From an uncultured Lachnospiraceae bacterium (GTDB lineage Bacteria > Bacillota > Clostridia > Lachnospirales > Lachnospiraceae), in NCBI GenBank assembly GCA_947363565.1, contig CANAPP010000023.1:1-46460 (forward strand): a stretch of DNA of 46,460 bases, read 5' to 3'. Positions 9,009 to 18,142 of this stretch are shown here, in pieces; positions within the stretch are counted from its first letter, which is position 1; every line of letters starts with the position of its first letter. Under the pieces are notes generated by a model. That model was not told the DNA's origin and did no database searches. It saw nothing but the letters and a program-made list of their open reading frames with translations. Both the position numbers and the translations under genes were made by a program.

Positions 9009-9053
9009 AAAGCTCCGGGTAGTGAAGGATTCCTGCACTACCCGGAGCTTTTT
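9009..9053 (+). terminator. pckA terminator
   Basis: AGCTCCGGGTAGTG pairs perfectly with CACTACCCGGAGCT around an 11-base loop and is followed by TTTTTC. It is preceded by A-rich sequence, so it may work in both directions against the convergent thrC operon. Confidence 0.95.
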
Positions 9054-9153
9054 CGCATTCATCGGCAAGCCGGTTCACTTTTCACCTGACCGGGCTATCC
9101 CGGCCAGGCTGAATTTCTCATTTCGCCGCAGCTAATCTATGTCCAGATTACCC

Positions 9154-9507
9154 TTATATGCCGAAATATTTTTTATTGATCTTTTTCATGCGCACAGAAA
9201 AGAAGACGATTGCAGCAAATACCAGAACGATCATCACAGCCAAAAGACCTGCTGCCACTCTGTTGACATAGGTATTATAAAGGTCAACCGCACCGTACAC
9301 CAGAACGATGACTCCCAGGATAAGCGCCGGCTTCTGGGCTTCGCTGCTGTATCCTTTAAAATCCTTGCACGTTTTTATATTCATATCTTTCGGCAGAAAG
9401 AGTGAATGTACAATCTCTCCCCTGAACCTCAGCATATAATATCCATACAGGCAGTACAGCCCGCATCCAACGCCGATCAGTCCAAATATCCCATCCAGAC
9501 CTGACAT
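9154..9507 (-). CDS. Small three-helix membrane protein
   Basis: Unrecognised protein of 117 residues. Three hydrophobic segments are visible (about residues 6-25, 58-77 and 83-103), with a basic tail (RMKKINKKYFGI). GGGGTGATGAG precedes the ATG. It starts 15 bases after the thrC stop on the same strand and is therefore probably the last gene of the leuC-leuD-thrC transcript. I see no sign of a link to amino-acid synthesis beyond position; a transporter accessory or simply a passenger gene are both possible. Confidence 0.65.
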   Translation of the reverse strand: MSGLDGIFGLIGVGCGLYCLYGYYMLRFRGEIVHSLFLPKDMNIKTCKDFKGYSSEAQKPALILGVIVLVYGAVDLYNTYVNRVAAGLLAVMIVLVFAAIVFFSVRMKKINKKYFGI

Positions 9508-9522
9508 ATCTCATCACCCCGT

Positions 9523-11004
9523 CTATATTCCAAGTATATCTTTTACCGTTTCCTTCATCTTATCTGCATCGCACTCTGTCCTGTGGACGATATCTGCCTC
9601 AAGAATATCCTTGATCGCCTGAGGCATCGGCGTCTTCGATACATCGCGCAGTGTCTCAAGAAGCGCAAATTCATCCTTCCCGCCATAAGAACTGTCGATA
9701 GCCGTCATCACGCTCTTCACAAACTTGTACGGACTTGCCGTAGATGCGATCACGCATTTCTGGTCGTCACCGCACAATTTCCTGCATACATGGGAAGCTA
9801 CCGCCGTGTGGGTATCGAGTACATAGCCTGTCTTTTCATAGACTCTGCTGATCTCCTTTGCTGTCTCCTCCTCCGATGCATACCCGCCTAAAAAGCTTTC
9901 AAGCCTTTCTTTCATCTCATCGGAAATCTCATATCTTCCGCTGCCTTTAAGCTCTTCCATAAGCGCCCTCGTCTTATCCGAATCTTCTCCGGCGATCAGA
10001 TAGATCAGGCGCTCTAAGTTGCTGGAAATGAGGATATCCATAGACGGGGACGAGGTGAGTACAAAATCCCTGTTCTTATCATAGACTCCTGTCCGGAAGA
10101 AATCAAACAGCACTTTATTTTCATTGGATGCACAGATAAGCTTGTCAATAGGCACTCCCATAAGCTTTGCATAATATGCCGCAAGGATATTGCCGAAGTT
10201 ACCGGTAGGCACTACGACGTTCACCGGCTCATTCTCCCTGACTTCATCATTCTCCAAAAGCTTCGCATAAGCATAGACATAGTAAACCACCTGCGGAATC
10301 AGACGCCCGATATTGATGGAATTGGCAGAGGAAAACTGATAGCCTTTATCCGCCAGCTCTTTTCCAAGCTCTTTATCCTCAAACATGGCCTTCACACCGC
10401 TCTGGGCATTGTCAAAGTTCCCGTGGATAGCTGCCACATCCACATTGCCGCCCTTCTGGGTGACCATCTGAAGCTCCTGAACCTTGCTGACCCCGTTCTT
10501 CGGGTAGAATACAATGATCCTTGTCCCTTCTACATCTGCGAATCCGGCCAGAGCCGCCTTTCCTGTGTCCCCGGAAGTGGCTGTGAGGATGACAATCTCA
10601 TTCTCCACCTTATTTTTCTTCGCCGACGTGGTAAGAAGATGAGGAAGTATGGAAAGCGCCATATCCTTGAACGCAATCGTCGCACCGTGGAAAAGCTCCA
10701 GATAATACGTATTGTCAACTTTAACGAGAGGCGCGATCTCCCCGGTATCAAACTTACTGTCATAAGCCTTCTGGATACACGCTTTAAGCTCCTCCTCCGT
10801 AAAATCTGTCAAGAACTGCTTCATCACACAGTAAGCCGTATCCTGATAGCTCATCCCTTTAAGGCCATCAAGCGTCACATCAAGCTTCGGAACATGTTCC
10901 GGCACAAATAAACCTCCATCCGGCGCAAGCCCGGTAAGGATCGCCTCGGAAGCAGTTACTTTCAGATCTGAATTTCTTGTACTTTTATAGTATAAATCCA
11001 TCAT
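9523..11004 (-). CDS. thrC: Threonine synthase
   Basis: PLP enzyme converting O-phospho-L-homoserine to L-threonine in the cytosol. The 493 residues fit the longer (fungal/enterobacterial-like) threonine synthase class. The PLP lysine is K113 in FHGATIAFKDMALS, the phosphate loop is TATSGDTGKAALAGF, and an N-terminal LAPDGGLFVPE motif is clear. AAGGGTGAG lies just upstream of two consecutive ATG codons, either of which may start the protein. It follows leuD by 11 bases, so threonine and leucine synthesis genes are cotranscribed here. Confidence 0.97.
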   Translation of the reverse strand: MMDLYYKSTRNSDLKVTASEAILTGLAPDGGLFVPEHVPKLDVTLDGLKGMSYQDTAYCVMKQFLTDFTEEELKACIQKAYDSKFDTGEIAPLVKVDNTYYLELFHGATIAFKDMALSILPHLLTTSAKKNKVENEIVILTATSGDTGKAALAGFADVEGTRIIVFYPKNGVSKVQELQMVTQKGGNVDVAAIHGNFDNAQSGVKAMFEDKELGKELADKGYQFSSANSINIGRLIPQVVYYVYAYAKLLENDEVRENEPVNVVVPTGNFGNILAAYYAKLMGVPIDKLICASNENKVLFDFFRTGVYDKNRDFVLTSSPSMDILISSNLERLIYLIAGEDSDKTRALMEELKGSGRYEISDEMKERLESFLGGYASEEETAKEISRVYEKTGYVLDTHTAVASHVCRKLCGDDQKCVIASTASPYKFVKSVMTAIDSSYGGKDEFALLETLRDVSKTPMPQAIKDILEADIVHRTECDADKMKETVKDILGI

Positions 11005-11015
11005 CTCACCCTTCT

Positions 11016-11504
11016 TTACTTTTTACTGTTCGTGTATTTCACAAGGCCACCCGCCGCAATCAGCTTCTGCATGAATTCCGGGAACGGCTGTCCCTGGAAC
11101 TCGGTTCCCTTCGTTCTGTTGTAGATCTTTCCGCTGTCAAAATCAATCTCTACCTCGTCGCCGGCGTCAATGCCTTTAGCCGCCTCCGGGCACTCGATGA
11201 TCGGCAGCCCGATATTGATCGCATTTCTATAGAAGATTCTCGCAAATGTCTCAGCAATGACACAGCTTACCCCCGCTGTCTTAAGGCACAGCGGCGCGTG
11301 CTCTCTTGATGAACCGCAGCCAAAATTCTTATTCGCCACGATCAGATCGCCTGGCTGCACCTTTTTCACAAAATCCGGATCGATGTCTACCATCGCGTGG
11401 CTGGCAAGCTCCTGCGCATCAAAAGAATTCAGGTATCTTGCCGGAATGATCACGTCCGTATCTACATTATCTCCATATTTAAATACATGCCCCAATGCTC
11501 TCAT
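11016..11504 (-). CDS. leuD: 3-Isopropylmalate dehydratase small subunit
   Basis: Small subunit of the leucine-pathway isomerase that converts 2-isopropylmalate to 3-isopropylmalate. The 162 residues match the clostridial/archaeal-type short LeuD. The swivelling-domain signature is visible: [15 protein letters not shown] near 10-24 and [12 protein letters not shown] near 60-71. Its start overlaps the leuC stop by one base, so the two subunits are translationally coupled. A homoaconitase-like role cannot be excluded from sequence alone, but with leuC beside it leucine synthesis is the natural reading. Confidence 0.95.
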   Translation of the reverse strand: MRALGHVFKYGDNVDTDVIIPARYLNSFDAQELASHAMVDIDPDFVKKVQPGDLIVANKNFGCGSSREHAPLCLKTAGVSCVIAETFARIFYRNAINIGLPIIECPEAAKGIDAGDEVEIDFDSGKIYNRTKGTEFQGQPFPEFMQKLIAAGGLVKYTNSKK

Positions 11505-12778
11505 TATCTGTCACCTACTTTCTCAGGATTCGCAATGCGCCCGGCAATTGCGCTTGCTGCCGCCACTTCCGGCGAAGCAAGATAGATCAAGGATTCCACG
11601 TGTCCCATCCTTCCCACAAAGTTGCGGTTCGTTGTGGATACGCACTTTTCTCCTGCTGCCATAACACCCATATGGCCTCCCATGCAAGGCCCGCAGCTCG
11701 GCGTATTCACCGCGCAGCCCGCATCGATAAAGATATCCACAAGTCCTTCCGCAATACACTGCTTATAAATCTTCTGTGTCGCAGGCACGACCATAACACG
11801 CACATCCGGATGTACCGTATGGCCTTTAAGGATTGCGGCGGCTTTTCTCATATCTGTAATCCTTCCGTTCGTACAGGAACCGATCACCACCTGATCGATC
11901 CATATCGGATCCATCGCCTCAATCTCGTCAATGGTCTTCGCATTGCCCGGAAGATGCGGAAACGCTACTGTCGGACGGACTTCACTGAGATCGATCCTGA
12001 CAACATCATCATACTGTGCATCCTCATCCGCACTGTATACTTTATATTCCTTTTTCGTATGTTCCTTAAGATACTTCTCCGTCCGGTCATCTACCGGGAA
12101 GATTCCATTCTTCGCACCTGCCTCAATGGCCATATTCGCCATCGTAAAACGGTCATCCATCGTAAGATTCGCAATACCGTCTCCCACAAATTCCATAGAT
12201 TTATAAAGTGCTCCGTCCACACCGATCTTCCCGATGATATGGATGATGATATCTTTACCGGTCACATATGGCCCCGGCTTACCGGTGAGCACAAATTTGA
12301 TGGCGCTCGGAACCTTGAACCAAAGCTCACCCATCGCCATCCCTGTGGCAATATCCGTAGTACCTACACCTGTGGAAAATGCACCCAGCGCCCCGTATGT
12401 ACAGGTATGTGAATCCGCACCGATAATGCACTCTCCCGCCGCCACAACTCCAGCTTCCGGTAAGATCGCATGCTCTACGCCGGATTTACCCTGTTCAAAA
12501 TACCAGGACAGTCCCTGCTCCTTTGCATATTCGCGGATCGCCTTGGAGTTCTCTGCGGATTTAATATCTTTATTCGGAGTAAAATGATCCGGCACGAAAA
12601 CAACCTTATCCTTATCAAATACTTTGTCTGACATCTGCTTTACGATCGGCAGTGCCATAGGCCCGGTGATGTCATTAGCCATAACTACGTCAAGCTTTGC
12701 CTCTATCAACTGACCTGCAGCTACGCTTTCAAGCCCTGCATGTGCCGCCAGAATTTTCTGCGTCATTGTCATTCCCAT
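11504..12778 (-). CDS. leuC: 3-Isopropylmalate dehydratase large subunit
   Basis: Aconitase-family large subunit carrying the [4Fe-4S] cluster. The three ligand cysteines are C302 (IGSCTNGR) and C362/C365 (SCGPCMGGH). The 424 residues fit the separate-subunit LeuC2 type of clostridia and archaea, not the 466-residue proteobacterial type. [13 protein letters not shown] near 120-132 is typical. AAGGAGG sits eight bases before the ATG at 12778. Only 25 bases separate it from the stop of the upstream adhesin gene, with no room for a separate regulated promoter; leuA and leuB are not in the window. Confidence 0.96.
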   Translation of the reverse strand: MGMTMTQKILAAHAGLESVAAGQLIEAKLDVVMANDITGPMALPIVKQMSDKVFDKDKVVFVPDHFTPNKDIKSAENSKAIREYAKEQGLSWYFEQGKSGVEHAILPEAGVVAAGECIIGADSHTCTYGALGAFSTGVGTTDIATGMAMGELWFKVPSAIKFVLTGKPGPYVTGKDIIIHIIGKIGVDGALYKSMEFVGDGIANLTMDDRFTMANMAIEAGAKNGIFPVDDRTEKYLKEHTKKEYKVYSADEDAQYDDVVRIDLSEVRPTVAFPHLPGNAKTIDEIEAMDPIWIDQVVIGSCTNGRITDMRKAAAILKGHTVHPDVRVMVVPATQKIYKQCIAEGLVDIFIDAGCAVNTPSCGPCMGGHMGVMAAGEKCVSTTNRNFVGRMGHVESLIYLASPEVAAASAIAGRIANPEKVGDR

Positions 12779-12803
12779 TACGACAACCTCCTTATTGTTC
12801 TTC

Positions 12804-15500
12804 TTAGTCTTTACGTGCTATTCTAACACAGGTAAATACAGAGACGCAAGAAAGAATCAATAATATCACAAGATGCATCAAGGAATTGTTGTCTCCGGTT
12901 TTCGCTGCAACAGGTTTTTTCCGGATTTCCGGAACCGGCGTATCTGACACGGCCTCCATAAAATTCTGCGGTTCTTCTGGCTGATGAAATTCTTCTGGTT
13001 CTTCTGGCTTTTCCGGTACTTTCGGGTCCTCTGGTTTCTCCGGGTCTTTCGGTTCCTCTGGTTTCTCCGGCTTCTCCGGTTCTTCCGGTTCCTTCGGTTC
13101 TTCCAGTTCCTCTGGCTCTTCTGGTTCCTCCGGCTCCTCTGGCTCTTCTGGTTCCTCCGGCTCTTCTGGTTCTTCCGGCTCTTCTGGCTCTTCTGGTTCC
13201 TCCGGCTCTTCTGGCTCTTCTGGTTCCTCCGGCTCTTCTGGCTCTTCTGGCTCCTCTGGTTCTTCTGGCTCTTCCGGTTCCTCTGGCTCTTCTGGCTCTT
13301 CCGGTTCCTCTGGCTCTTCCGGTTCTTCCGATTCTTCCGGCTCCTCTGGTTCATGGAAAGAAATTGTCTGTTCTGCTGACCCGGGATCTTTATGTTTTGC
13401 TACCAACGCTCCCGGCTCTTTTTCATTCTCAAATTCATACAGTTCTTCGTATATGACAATATCCCTGTCATTTAACCCAGATGAATCGAAGTTGAAAGCT
13501 ATCTCTGTACTGCCATCCTCTGCCCCGGCAGTAAATATTTTCCATGAGGAGACCGGAACGTCATCCTCCACAAGCTGTTCTTTCGTCTCTTTATCCATGA
13601 TCTTCCCCACCAGCATATATTTTTTTTCTTTTTCCAGATTACGATAAAACACCTTATCGATGACCGTTACCGATTCCTTTGGTACAGAACAGTTAGTCTC
13701 TGTCTCTTCATCCCTCGCTTCCGTATAGATCTCCGCGCCGTAATTTTCAATATCCCCCAGCTCAATAACTGTTTTATCCCTGTAGACCGTCACCGTATCC
13801 TTGTACATGGCCATCCCCGCATTATGCTCACCTTTCAATTCCTCCAGCTCATAAATATCATAGGGAAGCGCTCCCGCCTCATCATCAGCAGGTGCCATAG
13901 CATCATCGCTCCCTCCGTCAAACCAGACACCGCTGCCCGCCTTCCCCCCGTTAGTATCCTGGGAATGTTTGATAAATGAAGCAGACGTACTGTACCTCCC
14001 GTCCTCATCCGTGACAAATGTGTGGGACTCGCCCGTGGTTGTCGAAGTAAGCCTAAACTCTACTCCCGCCATCGGCCTGCCATCATCTCCCCTGACCTTC
14101 CTCAGCGATAGATCCCCGCGCACCACCTGGTCACAGATCTCATACGCATGTCCGCCTTCAAGGATAAATCCCTCTTCTGTCCGGGTAATCTGCGCCGTAT
14201 ACACACCTCTCTCTTCTTCTTTTGTCTCTGCGTTTTTTATCACAGCACCCTCCCGCAGATACCCTTCCGGCGCCTTTGTCTCCTCGACGGATATTGTTCC
14301 GGCAGGAAGGACTACTTTTTCATCAAGCATGTAAAGGTCATCTCCCCCCACGAAACATTCTTCGTTTTCCAGGTTGGCGCAATACACCGTCTGCCCGTCC
14401 TCTTCCTGCTCCACCGTCCTTACGACCCATTTCCTTTTGGCCTCCGACGCATAGGCATCATAGTCCGGCAAATCTTCCTTGGCAAAAAATCCATCATAAT
14501 AGCATACCGTAAATTCCGCATCCGCAAGCAATGCCCCTCCCTGTCCTGACGGCTCTCCAGTCTCTGCATCAAGCTTTTTTAAATGCAGCTTTAACGGTAC
14601 ATGCCCCGGCACCTCCTTTACCGTAAGGGTCTTTTTATCCCCGAAGCCTACTGTCACCGGATATACCGCCTCATCAAGCTCATACCCTTTGGAAGCCCTG
14701 ATCTCTTTTACATAATACTTTCCAATAGTAAGGGTAACCGGCCCTGCGGCTCCACCTTCATCTGTTTTCAGCATTCCCGCGGATTTTGTGCAGGCGGAAT
14801 CCGAATATATCCCGTACTCCGCCCCTGCCAGGCTATAACACCGATTGTTTTTTATAAGCTCCGGGGCAGACGGAGTTTTTTTCAGCAACAGTTCCCCGGT
14901 CTTTAAAGTAGGTGCCTGCAAGATTGCCACTTCCTGCATATCAGGGATATCTACATTCTTCCACGCCGTACCGTGCCCCTCGTAAAGAGACGCTTCTTCC
15001 TTCACCTTCTTTTCCAGGTCAGCATAAAATTTCTTCTGCTTACTGACTGACATGTCAATATCACAGACATACTGTCGCCATCCGCCGTCACCGATATGCT
15101 TTCTCTGGATAAACCATACCATACACTGGGTCAGCATATATTTTTCCGCTTTCGTGTATTTATCCATGGCGAAGATATGTTTTCTGGCCAGACATGCCAA
15201 CACAAGCTCCTTTCCCGGAAGATATTTTTTTATACTGACCTCCTTCGCCGCGCCTGCGTCCGACTTCTTCTCCATATAAACACAGTAGGCAAGCTTTCCG
15301 TCCAACATATGCATCTTCGCCCTGTACTTCATCTGTAGCTCCCCGTCGTGGTACTGTTTATAATACCCCACATATTTCTCCGTGATCTTATGGGCTGCCG
15401 CGCTCACCTCACAAACTCCAAAAAAAGGTACAAAATCTAATACCATAGCAAATACAAGTGCTATCGCAGCCATTCTCCATATTAACTTTTTTCTCTTCAT
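12804..15500 (-). CDS. Wall-anchored adhesin with thioester and T-Q ester domains
   Basis: Large surface protein (898 residues from the ATG at 15500, AAGGAG upstream). Positions below count from the GTG two codons earlier. A signal peptide (1-38, ending VSAAA) is followed by a thioester-type domain with C75 (LAYCVYM) and Q127 (LTQCMVW), the Cys/Gln pair that forms an internal thioester in TQXA-family adhesins. SpaA/Cna-B-like domains follow at about 205-290, 307-440 and 475-545 ([27 protein letters not shown]). A VaFE/T-Q ester-bond domain lies at 610-715 ([14 protein letters not shown]). A Glu-Glu-Pro stalk (718-855) leads to a noncanonical sorting signal AAKTGD (867-872), a membrane helix and RIARKD. 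It probably binds host or neighbour surfaces covalently; no sortase is nearby. Confidence 0.85.
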   Translation of the reverse strand: MKRKKLIWRMAAIALVFAMVLDFVPFFGVCEVSAAAHKITEKYVGYYKQYHDGELQMKYRAKMHMLDGKLAYCVYMEKKSDAGAAKEVSIKKYLPGKELVLACLARKHIFAMDKYTKAEKYMLTQCMVWFIQRKHIGDGGWRQYVCDIDMSVSKQKKFYADLEKKVKEEASLYEGHGTAWKNVDIPDMQEVAILQAPTLKTGELLLKKTPSAPELIKNNRCYSLAGAEYGIYSDSACTKSAGMLKTDEGGAAGPVTLTIGKYYVKEIRASKGYELDEAVYPVTVGFGDKKTLTVKEVPGHVPLKLHLKKLDAETGEPSGQGGALLADAEFTVCYYDGFFAKEDLPDYDAYASEAKRKWVVRTVEQEEDGQTVYCANLENEECFVGGDDLYMLDEKVVLPAGTISVEETKAPEGYLREGAVIKNAETKEEERGVYTAQITRTEEGFILEGGHAYEICDQVVRGDLSLRKVRGDDGRPMAGVEFRLTSTTTGESHTFVTDEDGRYSTSASFIKHSQDTNGGKAGSGVWFDGGSDDAMAPADDEAGALPYDIYELEELKGEHNAGMAMYKDTVTVYRDKTVIELGDIENYGAEIYTEARDEETETNCSVPKESVTVIDKVFYRNLEKEKKYMLVGKIMDKETKEQLVEDDVPVSSWKIFTAGAEDGSTEIAFNFDSSGLNDRDIVIYEELYEFENEKEPGALVAKHKDPGSAEQTISFHEPEEPEESEEPEEPEEPEEPEEPEEPEEPEEPEEPEEPEEPEEPEEPEEPEEPEEPEEPEEPEEPEEPEEPEEPEEPEEPEELEEPKEPEEPEKPEKPEEPKDPEKPEDPKVPEKPEEPEEFHQPEEPQNFMEAVSDTPVPEIRKKPVAAKTGDNNSLMHLVILLILSCVSVFTCVRIARKD
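12942..13355 (-). repeat. 9-bp tandem repeat encoding the Glu-Glu-Pro stalk
   Basis: About 410 bases built on a degenerate 9-bp unit (coding strand GAAGAGCCA/GAGGAACCG and variants), nearly perfect from about 13090 to 13350 and more varied towards 12942. It encodes (E-E-P)n, a stiff wall-spanning stalk. Several other frames are open across the block purely because of the repeat; they are not genes. Slippage here should change stalk length in multiples of three residues without a frameshift. Confidence 0.9.
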
Positions 15501-15506
15501 GCACAC

Positions 15507-15683
15507 TCTCCTTATCTTTAAATCACAAATGTTGATTACAGCGGTACCTGAAAAACCTCCTTCCTGTATAGACTGCTCGTTTTTGGAAATCTGGGATGAA
15601 TGCTCCCAACTGAGGATATCCTCATGATCCGAAATGATTAAATTAATCTCTTAGAAAATAGAATTTCTTAGACGAGTGTTATT
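15507..15683 (-). promoter_or_regulatory. Leader region of the adhesin transcript
   Basis: About 175 untranslated bases separate the strong adhesin promoter from its start. They hold a perfect palindrome TGAGGATATCCTCA (about 15610-15623), a TGGGA/TCCCA hairpin (about 15590-15605), and an internal AGGAAGGAGG far from any start codon. I do not recognise a known riboswitch. Confidence 0.35.
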
Positions 15684-15712
15684 ATCATAAATATATTTCT
15701 TATAATTGTCAA
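15684..15712 (-). promoter_or_regulatory. Promoter of the adhesin gene
   Basis: Minus strand TTGACA (15707-15712), 17 bases, TATGAT (15684-15689). A near-consensus sigma-A promoter divergent from feoAB. Confidence 0.75.
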
Positions 15713-15749
15713 TAGCATTTTCACAAAAATAATGGTATTATAAATTAAT

Positions 15750-15764
15750 AGATAATGATTATCA
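15750..15764. promoter_or_regulatory. Fur box ahead of feoAB
   Basis: AGATAATGATTATCA matches the Bacillus-type 7-1-7 Fur box (TGATAATNATTATCA) at 14 of 15 positions. It lies about 26 bases before the feoA start and just downstream of -10-like sequences (TATTATAAAT, 15736-15745), a good place for iron-dependent repression of feoAB. Confidence 0.85.
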
Positions 15765-15790
15765 AAACCAGAACAAAAGAGGGATCATCG

Positions 15791-16021
15791 ATGACACTGA
15801 AACAAGGAAAGAACAACCAGACCTACCAAGTGCTTTCCATCGACATAGAACTGAAGCTTGAGCGCAGGTTAGAAGCACTTGGCCTGACGCAGGGAACTTG
15901 TATCACCATCCTGAATAATGATAAGAAAGGGGCACTCACCGCAAAGTTCCGCGGGACGAGATTTGCCCTTGGCCGGCGGATTGCAGACCACATCGAAGTA
16001 AAGGAGGTTTCCCGCTCATGA
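15791..16021 (+). CDS. feoA: Ferrous iron transport protein A
   Basis: Small SH3-like cytosolic partner of the FeoB iron transporter, 76 residues from the ATG at 15791 (GAGGGATCATCG upstream). An in-frame ATG at 15755 lies partly within the Fur box and is unlikely. The sequence shows the FeoA pattern: LERRLEALGLTQGTCITIL, then FRGTRFALGRRIADHIEV. Its stop overlaps the feoB start (ATGA), so they are translationally coupled and share Fur control. Confidence 0.93.
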   Translation: MTLKQGKNNQTYQVLSIDIELKLERRLEALGLTQGTCITILNNDKKGALTAKFRGTRFALGRRIADHIEVKEVSRS

Positions 16022-18060
16022 AAGATACGATCAACGTCGGATTCATCGGCAATCCGAACTGCGGAAAGACAACACTTTTTAACGCCTATACCGGAGCTAA
16101 CCTAAAGGTTGCCAACTGGCCCGGGGTTACCGTCGAAAAAAAAGAAGGCCGGACTACCTTTGAGGGCGACACCTTCAAGCTCATCGACCTTCCGGGCATC
16201 TACAGCTTAAGTTCCTACACTATGGAGGAGACCGTATCCAGACAGTGCATCATGAGCGACGAGGTGGACGTCATCGTAAACGTGGTGGATGCCTCCTGCC
16301 TTGAGCGCAACCTCTACCTGACCCTTCAGCTTATCGAGCTTGGAAAACCGGTAGTTTTAGCGCTCAACATGATGGACATCGTGGAAGAACGGGGCATGGA
16401 GATCGACCTCCACCGCCTCCCGGAGATGCTCGGCATACCCGCCATCCCTGTGTCCGCCCGGAAAAAGAGCGGGCTTTCTATCCTGATGCACGCGGTTGCA
16501 CACCATAAGACAAACCTCCGCCAAAGTCCCCTGATCCACCATCACCCGGGACTGAAATCATCCCATGTCCACAACCATCACAGCGAATATGCCATGGTGT
16601 ATGAGGATTATATTGAAGACAGGATCGACAGCATCATTACCCTGCTGGACGAAAAATACACGGAGCTTCCCAACAAACGCTGGCATGCCGTCAAGCTGCT
16701 GGAAAAGGATCCTGATATTACCAGCCGGTACCCCCTGGATACAGAAAACATAGCAGACCGGAGTTACGAAAAAGACATCATCAACCAAAAGTATAATTTT
16801 ATCGAGGAGATCATCTCGGAAATCCTGGTAAATAAATCTGAAAAAGAAGCCTCCACCGACAAGATTGATCATTACCTCACCAGCCGGTGGCTAGGTCTTC
16901 CTATTTTCCTTGTGATCATGGCTCTCGTATTTTTCCTGACCTTCACTGTAGGAGATTGGCTCAAAGGATACTTTGAGATCGGGCTGGAAAATTTCTCTGC
17001 TTTTGTGGCAGGCGGGTTGTCCGCGGTACATACCAACCCCATGCTTTCCTCCCTGATCCTAGACGGGATCATCGCAGGTGTCGGAGGTATCCTTACCTTT
17101 TTGCCAAATATTTTTATCCTCTTTCTGGCACTGGCAGTTTTAGAGGACAGCGGATATATGGCGAGAGTTGCTTTTGTCATGGACGATATCATGAGCCATC
17201 TTGGTTTGTCCGGGCGCGCCTTCCTGCCCCTGCTTTTAGGCTTTGGCTGCACGGTGCCCGCCCTTATGGCGTCACGGGCCCTTGAGCATCCCAAAGACCG
17301 GTTCAAGACCATTATGGTCACGCCGTTTATGTCCTGCAGTGCAAGGCTTCCCATCTATGTCCTTTTTTCCTCCATGTTCTTCGGGAAACATGCGATGCTT
17401 GTCTGCTATTTCCTTTATCTGCTCGGCATCGCCGCTGCCATCGTAACGGCATACATACTGTCAAGGATTGACGGAAGCAAAGCCGAGCACGCGCTGCTCA
17501 TCGAGCTGCCGGAATATAAATCGCCAAACGCCCACACGATCGCAATCTACGTCTCGGAAAAGGTGAAGGATTACCTGAGTAAAGCAGGCACCGTTATCTT
17601 TATCGCCTCCGTCATCATGTGGGTCATCTTAAATTTCGGCCCTGCGGGATATGTGACCGATATAAGCTTAAGCTTCGGCTCCCTCATCGGGAAATTTATC
17701 GCCCCGGTGTTTGCGCCTGCCGGGCTTGGCTACTGGCAGATCGTCGTGGCTCTGATCGCCGGGATTGCGGCAAAGGAAGTCGTTGTCTCAAGCTGCAGCG
17801 TACTGTTCGGCATCCAGAATGTGACTTCTGCCGCCGGCATGGACTCCATGGTAGCCGCCCTTTCTACCCTGGGTTTTAACGCTGCCAACGGACTTGCGCT
17901 GATGGTATTCTGTCTGCTGTATGTACCATGCACCGCTTCCATTGCCACGATGCACCGGGAACTTGGGAGTGCGAAAAAGACCCTTGGCATCATCTTGTAC
18001 CAGCTTGCAGTGGCATGGATCATGAGCGTGATCGTGTACCATATCGCCTTGATGTTTTAG
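16018..18060 (+). CDS. feoB: Ferrous iron transporter FeoB
   Basis: GTPase-gated Fe(II) importer of the inner membrane, 680 residues. The G domain has G1 GNPNCGKT (11-18), G3 DLPG (57-60), G4 NMMD (117-120) and G5 SAR (146-148). A His-rich stretch (about 174-188, eight His) sits between the G domain and the helical spacer. The membrane part has two Gate motifs (GCTVPALMASRAL; AAKEVVVSSCSVLFG). The overlap with feoA by four bases and the Fur box upstream mark an iron-starvation operon. A bidirectional terminator follows at 18071. Confidence 0.96.
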   Translation: MKDTINVGFIGNPNCGKTTLFNAYTGANLKVANWPGVTVEKKEGRTTFEGDTFKLIDLPGIYSLSSYTMEETVSRQCIMSDEVDVIVNVVDASCLERNLYLTLQLIELGKPVVLALNMMDIVEERGMEIDLHRLPEMLGIPAIPVSARKKSGLSILMHAVAHHKTNLRQSPLIHHHPGLKSSHVHNHHSEYAMVYEDYIEDRIDSIITLLDEKYTELPNKRWHAVKLLEKDPDITSRYPLDTENIADRSYEKDIINQKYNFIEEIISEILVNKSEKEASTDKIDHYLTSRWLGLPIFLVIMALVFFLTFTVGDWLKGYFEIGLENFSAFVAGGLSAVHTNPMLSSLILDGIIAGVGGILTFLPNIFILFLALAVLEDSGYMARVAFVMDDIMSHLGLSGRAFLPLLLGFGCTVPALMASRALEHPKDRFKTIMVTPFMSCSARLPIYVLFSSMFFGKHAMLVCYFLYLLGIAAAIVTAYILSRIDGSKAEHALLIELPEYKSPNAHTIAIYVSEKVKDYLSKAGTVIFIASVIMWVILNFGPAGYVTDISLSFGSLIGKFIAPVFAPAGLGYWQIVVALIAGIAAKEVVVSSCSVLFGIQNVTSAAGMDSMVAALSTLGFNAANGLALMVFCLLYVPCTASIATMHRELGSAKKTLGIILYQLAVAWIMSVIVYHIALMF

Positions 18061-18070
18061 AGGATATGAT

Positions 18071-18137
18071 AAAAAAGATGTACAGCCGCCGGTATGGAGG
18101 TTCTTTCCATCCATCCGTGCAGCTGCACATCTTTTTA
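18071..18137. terminator. Terminator between feoB and the PHP gene
   Basis: AAAAAAGATGTACAGC pairs with GCTGCACATCTTTTT (one mismatch), with an inner GGA...TCC hairpin. A-run on one side and T-run on the other let it end both convergent transcripts. Confidence 0.85.
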
Positions 18138-18142
18138 CTTCG

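Noticed and set aside
13090-13350. Possible CRISPR array
   Set aside because: Units are 9 bp with no spacers between them and encode (E-E-P)n; there are no cas genes.
12878-13379. Other open frames across the Glu-Glu-Pro repeat, on both strands
   Set aside because: They are open only because a 9-bp repeat without stop words is read in other frames; they give Arg/Lys/Asn or Phe/Leu/Trp low-complexity strings and have no ribosome sites.
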